NCBI GenBank assembly: GCA_964448305.1
Contig: CAYUWB010000032.1
Coordinates: forward strand, 1-11,356
DNA from: Thioglobus_C sp964448305
GTDB taxonomy: Bacteria > Pseudomonadota > Gammaproteobacteria > PS1 > Pseudothioglobaceae
Reading direction: 5' to 3'
Length of the DNA stretch: 11,356 nucleotides
Below, one piece after another: positions 8,002 to 11,356 of the stretch. The notes beneath the pieces were generated by a model, which ran no database searches, had not been told where the DNA came from, and was given only the letters and a program-made list of their open reading frames with translations. Position 1 is the stretch's first letter. Each line of letters starts with the position of its first letter. Both the position numbers and the translations under genes were made by a program.

Positions 8002-8780
8002 TGAGGGTTTTATTAGCCAATCCTAGAGGGTTTTGTGCCGGTGTTGATCGTGCAATTGAAATTGTTGAACGCGCNNNNNNNNNNNNNNNNNNNNNNNNNN
8101 NNNNNNNNNNNNNNNNNNNNNNNNNNNNNNNNNNNNNNNNNNNNNNNNNNNNNNNNNNNNNNNNNNNNNNNNNNGCGCGCAAACAAAAGCAAAACCATAA
8201 AGTGATTTTGATTGGTCATGAAGGTCACCCTGAAGTAGAAGGCACCTTAGGGCAATCGAGCGAAGGCACGAGTGTTGAGCTGATAGAAACCGTGGCTGAT
8301 GTCAACGAGTTAGATTTGACTGACGAAAACCTCTCTTATACAACACAAACCACTTTATCAGTTGATGATACGCAGCAAGTGGTGGACGCACTTAAAGATA
8401 AATTTCCTGATATAAAATCACCAAAAAAAGACGATATTTGCTACGCCACACAAAACCGACAAGATGCAGTTAAAACCTTAATGCAAGATTCTGAAGCGTT
8501 GTTGGTGCTTGGCTCTAGCAATTCTAGCAATTCAAATCGCCTGCGTGAGATTGCTGAAAAACTCAATAAAAATGCCTATTTAATTGATGGTGCAGATGAA
8601 ATACAGCCAAGTTGGTTAGAAGGGGTGAATACTATCGGTGTTACTGCTGGCGCATCAGCGCCTGAGGTGTTGGTGCAAGAGGTGATTAACTATTTGTTTG
8701 ATCATGGTGCAAGCGAGGTTATTGAGGTAAGCGGTACACAAGAAAACGTTCATTTTCCAGTGCCAGAAGAATTAAGATGA
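8001..8780 (+). CDS. ispH: 4-hydroxy-3-methylbut-2-enyl diphosphate reductase, interrupted by an assembly gap
   Basis: The last enzyme of the MEP pathway: it reduces HMBPP to IPP and DMAPP using a [4Fe-4S] cluster. The first 24 residues match the family N-terminus (LLANPRGFCAGVDRAI), including the cluster ligand C12. After the N run the sequence resumes at the point equivalent to about residue 107 of E. coli IspH and continues to the end: HEGHPEVEGT, TQTTLSVDDT, the third cluster ligand in DDICYAT, SSNSNRL and GVTAGASAP. The missing part would contain the second cluster Cys and several active-site His residues. The frame on both sides looks intact, so this is a sequencing gap, not a pseudogene. 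The start overlaps the fkpB stop by one base; the earlier in-frame ATG at 7959 lies within fkpB and is rejected. Confidence 0.93.
   Translation: MRVLLANPRGFCAGVDRAIEIVERXXXXXXXXXXXXXXXXXXXXXXXXXXXXXXXXXXARKQKQNHKVILIGHEGHPEVEGTLGQSSEGTSVELIETVADVNELDLTDENLSYTTQTTLSVDDTQQVVDALKDKFPDIKSPKKDDICYATQNRQDAVKTLMQDSEALLVLGSSNSSNSNRLREIAEKLNKNAYLIDGADEIQPSWLEGVNTIGVTAGASAPEVLVQEVINYLFDHGASEVIEVSGTQENVHFPVPEELR
8075..8174. other. Scaffold gap of 100 N inside ispH
   Basis: Exactly 100 unknown bases, a conventional placeholder length. Comparing the flanking protein segments with E. coli IspH, about 82 codons are missing, so the true gap should be near 244 nt and of the form 3n+1. Both flanks are GC-only at the edge (GCGC before, GCGCGC after). 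Confidence 0.97.
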
Positions 8781-8788
8781 CACAGGCC

Positions 8789-8882
8789 TTGCCTATGTCG
8801 GGAGGTTTTGCCTCACTTGGAAATAAAAAATAAGGAGAAAAAATCATGTCAAAAACAGCTTGTGTTGTGGATCGTATGCCTT
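8789..8882 (+). repeat. Upstream copy of the duplicated kinase leader and gene start
   Basis: This stretch matches 8951-9045 at an offset of 162 bp. Shared parts include CGGGAGGTTTTGCCTCACTT, the A-rich tract, TAAGGAG, and ATGTCAAAAACAGCT followed by TTGTGGATCGTATGCCT. Differences are a few substitutions, compensating single-base indels in the leader, and one missing base in the coding part. Similarity ends abruptly around 8883. In this copy the outer stem of the leader hairpin is damaged (T-T mismatch and T-G pair), while the inner GAGG/CCTC stem is identical. Confidence 0.88.
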
Positions 8883-8914
8883 TGTACGAGGCAATTCCTC
8901 ACGTAAACAGTTAG
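8846..8914 (+). pseudogene. Truncated, frameshifted 5' fragment of the PfkB kinase gene (22-codon ORF)
   Basis: The ORF opens with MSKTA, the same five residues as the kinase start at 9008, behind a TAAGGAG site in the same position. Relative to the real gene one base is missing just after the fifth codon, so the frame shifts and translation ends at TAG (8912-8914). Homology with the kinase ends after about 37 nt of coding sequence. The simplest reading is a decaying partial duplicate. Because the ribosome site is intact it may still be translated, and could act as a leader peptide if transcription from ispH reads through. Confidence 0.65.
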
Positions 8915-8942
8915 TTGGGATGGGTTTTATTTTTAACATAAT
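8915..8942 (+). promoter_or_regulatory. Predicted sigma70-type promoter of the PfkB kinase gene
   Basis: TTGGGA (8915-8920) and CATAAT (8937-8942) are separated by 16 bp. The start point would be near 8949, so the message would begin almost exactly at the second copy of the leader repeat, with a leader of about 59 nt. The promoter lies in the part of the spacer that is not duplicated. Confidence 0.5.
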
Positions 8943-8950
8943 TTAACAAG

Positions 8951-9045
8951 TTGCCAAGTTCGGGAGGTTTTGCCTCACTTGGGAATAAAAAAATAAGGAG
9001 AAGTAGTATGTCAAAAACAGCTTTAATTTGTGGATCGTATGCCTT
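8951..9045 (+). repeat. Downstream copy of the duplicated leader, including the functional kinase start
   Basis: Partner of 8789-8882. This copy contains the intact hairpin, a TAAGGAG ribosome site at 8994-9000 and the true start of the kinase. The duplication covers about 57 bp of leader and about 37 bp of coding sequence. Confidence 0.88.
8954..8982 (+). promoter_or_regulatory. Bulged hairpin in the 5' leader of the kinase mRNA
   Basis: Outer stem CCAAGT/ACTTGG (8954-8959 with 8977-8982) and inner stem GAGG/CCTC (8964-8967 with 8973-8976) enclose a TTTTG loop; a TCGG bulge lies on the 5' side only. An A-rich linker leads to the ribosome site 11 nt later. I cannot match it to a known riboswitch. 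It could affect mRNA stability or translation. Confidence 0.45.
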
Positions 9046-9949
9046 CGATTCTATTATGGTGTTTCAAGATCAATTTAAAAACCACATTTTGCCTGACAAG
9101 GTGCACATGCTAAATATTTCGTTTTTGGTGCCAACCATGCGCAAGGAGTTTGGGGGGTGTGGCGGTAATATTGCATACAATCTTCATTTATTAGGCGCTA
9201 ACTCGGTGCCAATGGCAACGGTGGGTGAGGACTTTGCACCATACATGAAATGGATGGAAACACACCACATGAACACCACGCACATGAAGGTGATTGAAGG
9301 CGCTTATACCGGTCAGGCGTTTATCACCACCGATATGGATGACAACCAAATTACCGCTTTTCATCCAGGCGCAATGAGTGACTCTCACCAAAATAAAGTC
9401 AGTGATGCCAGTGTGGCAGATATTGGCATTGTTTCTCCTGATGGCCGTGATGGCATGATTGAACATGCTGCGCAGTTTGCTGATGCCAACATTCCTTTTA
9501 TGTTTGACCCAGGCCAGGGTATGCCAATGTTTTCAGGCGAAGAGCTAACGACTTTTGTCAAGCAAGCCACTTATGTGGCGGTGAATGATTATGAATCACA
9601 AATGTTGCAGGATAAAACGGGACTTAATCTTGAGGCTATTGCCTCGATGGTGGATGCGTTGATTATCACCAAAGGTGGTGAAGGTAGTGAAATTCATACT
9701 GGCGGCGAGGTGATTAACATTGCGCCAGCAAAGGCTAGCGCCACACAAGATCCAACGGGTTGCGGCGACGCTTATCGTGCAGGTTTGTTGTATGGCTTGA
9801 TGAATGACATGAGTTGGAAAACCACAGGTCAATTAGCAGGCTTGTTAGGCGCAATTAAGATTGCGCATCTAGGGACGCAAAATCATCAGTTTAATTTAGC
9901 TGACATTGAGAAGCTCTACCAGCAAAACTATGGTGAGTCTTTGTTTTAA
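9008..9949 (+). CDS. PfkB-family kinase, adenosine-kinase-like
   Basis: A ribokinase-fold kinase that phosphorylates a sugar or nucleoside hydroxyl with ATP. Close relatives in proteobacteria are usually labelled adenosine kinase or carbohydrate kinase; the substrate cannot be settled from sequence. The chosen ATG, 7 nt after TAAGGAG, gives 313 residues. An upstream in-frame ATG at 8951 lies in the leader hairpin and is rejected. The N-terminal PfkB signature is GGCGGNIAYNLHLLG (49-63), followed by the TVGEDF strand (71-76). FDPGQG lies at 166-171. The C-terminal signature DPTGCGDAYRAG (248-259) supplies the anion hole and the catalytic base D254. If it is an adenosine kinase it would recycle adenosine from the S-adenosylhomocysteine cycle. 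It is convergent with the HU gene and shares its terminator. Confidence 0.88.
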   Translation: MSKTALICGSYAFDSIMVFQDQFKNHILPDKVHMLNISFLVPTMRKEFGGCGGNIAYNLHLLGANSVPMATVGEDFAPYMKWMETHHMNTTHMKVIEGAYTGQAFITTDMDDNQITAFHPGAMSDSHQNKVSDASVADIGIVSPDGRDGMIEHAAQFADANIPFMFDPGQGMPMFSGEELTTFVKQATYVAVNDYESQMLQDKTGLNLEAIASMVDALIITKGGEGSEIHTGGEVINIAPAKASATQDPTGCGDAYRAGLLYGLMNDMSWKTTGQLAGLLGAIKIAHLGTQNHQFNLADIEKLYQQNYGESLF

Positions 9950-9970
9950 GCGATGATTGTTTGAGGCAAT

Positions 9971-9996
9971 AAAAAAGCGCCAATTGGCGCTTTTTT
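9971..9996. terminator. Bidirectional intrinsic terminator between the kinase and HU genes
   Basis: The perfect palindrome GCGCCAATTGGCGC (9977-9990) is flanked by A6 and T6, so each strand presents a GC stem followed by a U run. It serves the plus-strand kinase and the minus-strand HU gene, whose stops lie 22 and 20 nt away. Confidence 0.93.
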
Positions 9997-10015
9997 ATTA
10001 ATGAAGTAACGGTTT

Positions 10016-10288
10016 TTAGTTAACCGCTTCTTTTAATGCTTTACCTGCTTTAAAGGCTGCCACTTTGCTTGCTGCAATTTGGATAGTTGCACCTGTTTGT
10101 GGATTACGACCTGTACGTGCTGCACGATCTCTAACAACAAAAGAACCAAAGCCTGTTAGTTGTACGCCGTCACCGCTAGCCATAGCACCAGTAATTGCGT
10201 CTGTTGTTGCGTTTAATGCACGCGCTGCATCTGCTTTAGAAATTCCTGCTTCTGATGCAATGGCATCGATTAATTCTGATTTATTCAT
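10016..10288 (-). CDS. hupB: Histone-like DNA-binding protein HU, beta-type
   Basis: A nucleoid-associated protein that bends and compacts DNA as a dimer. The 90-residue length is standard. The start MNKSELIDAIA, the dimer-core VQLTGFGSF (42-50) and the beta-arm ARTGRNPQTG (57-66) with the intercalating proline P63 are all present, as is the C-terminal KAGKALKEAVN. It is closer to E. coli HupB than to IHF subunits by the start, the arm and the end. A weak AGGAC ribosome site lies about 10 nt before the start. Its upstream region is the unusual tandem-repeat spacer, which contains two candidate promoters pointing into this gene and an expected leader of about 98 nt from the nearer one. Whether it is the only HU gene of the genome cannot be told here. 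Confidence 0.95.
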   Translation of the reverse strand: MNKSELIDAIASEAGISKADAARALNATTDAITGAMASGDGVQLTGFGSFVVRDRAARTGRNPQTGATIQIAASKVAAFKAGKALKEAVN

Positions 10289-10318
10289 TTTTTTATTTGT
10301 CCTATTTTGTTGAATGAA

Positions 10319-10401
10319 AATCTTGGGAATGAATAACTCATTTTTCTAAGGAGAGAGACAAGTATTTTTTCTAATACCCAAGATTGTTATGAATTATAAC
10401 A
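10319..10401. repeat. Tandem structured element, copy A (HU-proximal)
   Basis: First of two related units between the HU and winged-helix genes. AATCTTGGG (10319-10327) pairs with CCCAAGATT (10377-10385), a 9-bp closing stem. Between its arms are a small hairpin AATGA/TCATT (10328-10342), the box TAAGGAGAGA (10347-10356) and the box AGTATTTTTT (10361-10370). The unit ends with the palindrome TGTTATGAATTATAACA (10385-10401). The last 24 bp (10378-10401) are identical in copy B. Confidence 0.85.
10393..10401 (-). promoter_or_regulatory. Predicted extended -10 promoter for HU (proximal), inside palindrome A
   Basis: On the minus strand the palindrome reads TGTTATAAT, a perfect extended -10. The start point would be near 10386, so the transcript would begin at the closing stem of copy A. 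There is no good -35, which extended -10 promoters can tolerate. A protein bound to the palindrome would block it. Confidence 0.5.
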
Positions 10402-10443
10402 TGTGTTTTATCGGTATATATGTAGCTTTTTATATAATAAGGG

Positions 10444-10533
10444 TCTTGGTGTGCGGACCTTCTAATTAAGGAGAGAAGATAAAAAAATAGTATTTTTTAT
10501 AGCCACACACCAAGATTGTTATGAATTATAACA
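10444..10533. repeat. Tandem structured element, copy B (distal to HU)
   Basis: Second unit, with the same order of parts. TCTTGGTGTG (10444-10453) pairs with CACACCAAGA (10506-10515); read on the minus strand the stem can extend to 13 bp through one G-U and two G-C pairs. A hairpin CTTCT/AGAAG (10459-10463 with 10474-10478) presents TAAGGAG in its loop. The AGTATTTTTT box is at 10489-10498 and the identical palindrome at 10517-10533. Offsets to copy A vary from 120 to 132 nt between boxes, so the parts are conserved but their spacing is not. Confidence 0.85.
10525..10533 (-). promoter_or_regulatory. Predicted extended -10 promoter for HU (distal), inside palindrome B
   Basis: The same TGTTATAAT on the minus strand as in copy A. 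A transcript from here would start near 10518 and run through both structured units before reaching HU. A TTGACT lies further upstream but only 11 nt away, too close to act as its -35. Confidence 0.4.
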
Positions 10534-10558
10534 CTGTTTTTAGTCAATATATATTTTT

Positions 10559-10574
10559 ATGATATACATATCAT
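10559..10574. promoter_or_regulatory. Palindromic operator candidate upstream of the winged-helix genes
   Basis: ATGATATACATATCAT has two perfect 7-bp arms around a 2-bp centre. It covers the position where the -35 of the downstream TATAAT should lie, a common site for autorepression. It differs in sequence from the TGTTAT palindromes of copies A and B. Confidence 0.45.
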
Positions 10575-10586
10575 GTTTATTTATTA

Positions 10587-10592
10587 TATAAT
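10587..10592 (+). promoter_or_regulatory. Predicted -10 of the winged-helix gene pair
   Basis: TATAAT with an expected start point near 10599 and a leader of about 23 nt. No canonical -35 is seen, which fits an activator- or repressor-controlled promoter. The surrounding AT-richness lowers confidence. Confidence 0.4.
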
Positions 10593-10621
10593 CAACCAAG
10601 TTGAAACTATTTTGAAAAGAC

Positions 10622-10909
10622 ATGGAAGCATTAGAAAGATTGTTTAAGTTGAGAGAGGCGCTGTATGAGCAAGAAGCCGCACTTGGTATTCAAGATTATT
10701 CTGAGATTGAGCGCAGTATTTTAGAGTTTGTTAGTAATCAAAAACAAACCACAATTTCTGATATTTTGAAGCATCCTTATTTTTCAAAAATTTCATTATC
10801 AACGGTTAATCGTGTAGTCGCCAAGTTATTATCAATTGGTGCGATTAAGTCGCAACAAGCAGAAGATGACAAACGTAAGATGTATTTGTCTTTTTGTTTA
10901 GACAACTAA
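10622..10909 (+). CDS. Small MarR-like winged-helix DNA-binding protein (first of a paralogous pair)
   Basis: I recognise the fold but not a named family. The 95-residue protein starts with an amphipathic helix (about 3-22). A helix-turn-helix follows, with the supporting helix near 43-53 and the recognition helix near 58-72 (SLSTVNRVVAKLLSIGAI). A wing at 76-90 carries the DDKRK pattern seen in MarR proteins. MarR proteins are usually about 140 residues; the C-terminal dimerisation helices are missing, so dimers would have to form through the N-terminal helix. Its one Cys, C92, is near the end. No strong Shine-Dalgarno site precedes it. A paralogue lies 29 nt downstream. Its position opposite HU, next to several palindromes, suggests a local regulator, which is an inference. 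Confidence 0.75.
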   Translation: MEALERLFKLREALYEQEAALGIQDYSEIERSILEFVSNQKQTTISDILKHPYFSKISLSTVNRVVAKLLSIGAIKSQQAEDDKRKMYLSFCLDN

Positions 10910-10925
10910 TTAATATAAAAAAACT

Positions 10926-10933
10926 AGAGGGGG
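10926..10933 (+). promoter_or_regulatory. Ribosome-binding site of the second winged-helix gene
   Basis: AGAGGGGG ends 5 nt before the ATG at 10939. It selects that start over the in-frame ATG at 10894, which lies inside the first paralogue. Confidence 0.65.
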
Positions 10934-10938
10934 TTTTT

Positions 10939-11220
10939 ATGAGCGTGTTAAAAAAATTATTTGAGTTAAGAGCGTCATTAGATACATATGAGAGAGAACT
11001 GGGTTTTGATCAACTATCAGAAGTAGAAAAATCCGTATTGGAATTTATCATACATCAAAAAGATGCAACCATTACAGCGGTGACCAAAAACCAATATTTT
11101 GCTAAATATTCGTTATCGACCATCAAAAGAGCGGTTGGTGTTTTATTATCTAATGACATCATTACTGCCACACAATCAAGCGCTGATAGACGCGCAATGA
11201 TCCTGACTTACAACAAGTAG
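10939..11220 (+). CDS. Small MarR-like winged-helix DNA-binding protein (second of a paralogous pair)
   Basis: This 93-residue protein aligns without gaps to the preceding gene over about 90 positions, with about 40 identities counted by eye. Shared segments include LxxLFxLR at the N-terminus, SExExSxLEF (27-36), YFxKxSLSTxxRxV in the recognition helix (53-66), and the wing with D83 and R84-R85. The two therefore arose by tandem duplication and have diverged well, most of all in the exposed residues of the recognition helix (VNRVVAK against IKRAVGV). That suggests different DNA targets or a heterodimer. Like its neighbour it lacks the C-terminal dimerisation helices of full-length MarR proteins. 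The two genes probably form one operon; no clear terminator follows. Confidence 0.75.
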   Translation: MSVLKKLFELRASLDTYERELGFDQLSEVEKSVLEFIIHQKDATITAVTKNQYFAKYSLSTIKRAVGVLLSNDIITATQSSADRRAMILTYNK

Positions 11221-11252
11221 TCAGTCGTAAAAAATCAAATATAAAATACCAA

Positions 11253-11285
11253 TCGCCTAAAGGCGAAAGGCTTATTTGTAATAAG
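11253..11285. other. Two adjacent short hairpins after the winged-helix operon
   Basis: TCGCC/GGCGA with loop TAAA (11253-11266) is followed by CTTATT/AATAAG with loop TGT (11271-11285). Neither is followed by a U run on the plus strand, so this is at best a weak or Rho-dependent end of transcription. The rest of 11221-11303 is AT-rich with nothing further recognisable. Confidence 0.3.
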
Positions 11286-11303
11286 AAAAATAGTCATATA
11301 TAT

Positions 11304-11356
11304 ATGGAACAATACAAACCCCTGATTATTAATAACTTAATTGCTTTTTTGGCAAT
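11304..11356 (+). CDS. Possible start of a further gene, cut by the window end
   Basis: An open frame starts at ATG 11304 (MEQYKPLIINNLIAFLA) and runs off the end after 17 codons. It begins hydrophilic and turns hydrophobic. There is no Shine-Dalgarno site, and a possible promoter (TTGTAA at 11276, TATATA at 11299) would start transcription after this ATG, so the true start may lie further downstream. It is too short to identify. Confidence 0.25.
   Translation, partial: MEQYKPLIINNLIAFLA

Noticed and set aside
8071..8180. GCGC repeats at both edges of the N run as a biological repeat or insertion site
   Set aside because: Only 4-6 bases on each side of an assembly gap; too short to mean anything, and both sides lie within ispH coding sequence.
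8961..9000. preQ1-like riboswitch in the kinase leader (stem, A-rich tail, AAGGAG)
   Set aside because: The apical loop has only five bases and cannot form the loop-tail pseudoknot of preQ1-I. The downstream gene has no link to queuosine.
10347..10401. Short peptides starting after the TAAGGAGAGA boxes in the tandem elements
   Set aside because: No ATG, GTG or TTG lies at a usable distance after the first box, and the distance from box to palindrome changes by 4 nt between copies, so no reading frame is conserved.
10319..10533. CRISPR array
   Set aside because: Only two units, with divergent internal sequence, variable spacing and no cas genes. The conserved parts are separate boxes, not one direct repeat with spacers.
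10525..10547. TTGACT (minus strand, 10542-10547) as -35 of the distal HU promoter
   Set aside because: Only 11 bp separate it from TATAAT, well below the usable 16-18 bp; pairing it with CATAAC at 18 bp gives a weak -10.
11253..11266. Intrinsic terminator of the winged-helix operon
   Set aside because: The GC stem is followed by AAGGCTTATTTG, not a U run, so it lacks the second half of an intrinsic terminator.

Overview
The window reads as a stretch of gammaproteobacterial chromosome with fairly low GC (about 40% by eye, not computed). Protein sequences and gene content suggest a relative of the sulfur-oxidising SUP05/Thioglobus and bivalve-symbiont group. That placement is an inference from recognisable housekeeping proteins, with no marker search behind it. 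Most of the window is ordinary core metabolism; two intergenic regions are unusual.

Layout. On the minus strand at the left edge lie glmU (UDP-GlcNAc synthesis) and, just upstream in the same operon, a secreted protein of unknown function. Divergent from them is ccoI, the copper P-type ATPase used in cbb3 oxidase assembly. It is followed by rpmE (ribosomal protein L31) and an intrinsic terminator. Next is a tightly packed plus-strand run: hemE (haem), trpA (tryptophan), accD (fatty acids), fkpB (peptidyl-prolyl isomerase) and ispH (isoprenoids). accD-fkpB overlap by 8 nt and fkpB-ispH by 1 nt. ispH contains a run of 100 N that stands for roughly 244 missing bases.

Between ispH and a PfkB-family (adenosine-kinase-like) gene, the kinase leader, Shine-Dalgarno site and first codons occur twice, 162 bp apart. 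The upstream copy is frameshifted and stops after 22 codons. The real leader can fold into a bulged hairpin directly after a plausible promoter. The kinase and the convergent HU gene share a perfect bidirectional terminator.

The HU gene (minus) and a pair of paralogous, short MarR-like winged-helix proteins (plus) diverge from a 333-bp AT-rich spacer. This spacer holds two tandem copies of a complex element. Each copy has a long-range closing stem that keeps pairing although its sequence changes between copies, two conserved internal boxes, and an identical 24-bp block. That block contains a 17-bp palindrome overlapping an extended -10 promoter that points towards HU. A different 16-bp palindrome overlaps the -35 region of the winged-helix genes. 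The best hypothesis for something new here is a local regulatory module: a duplicated structured leader or operator controlling HU, perhaps with the two small winged-helix proteins as its regulators.
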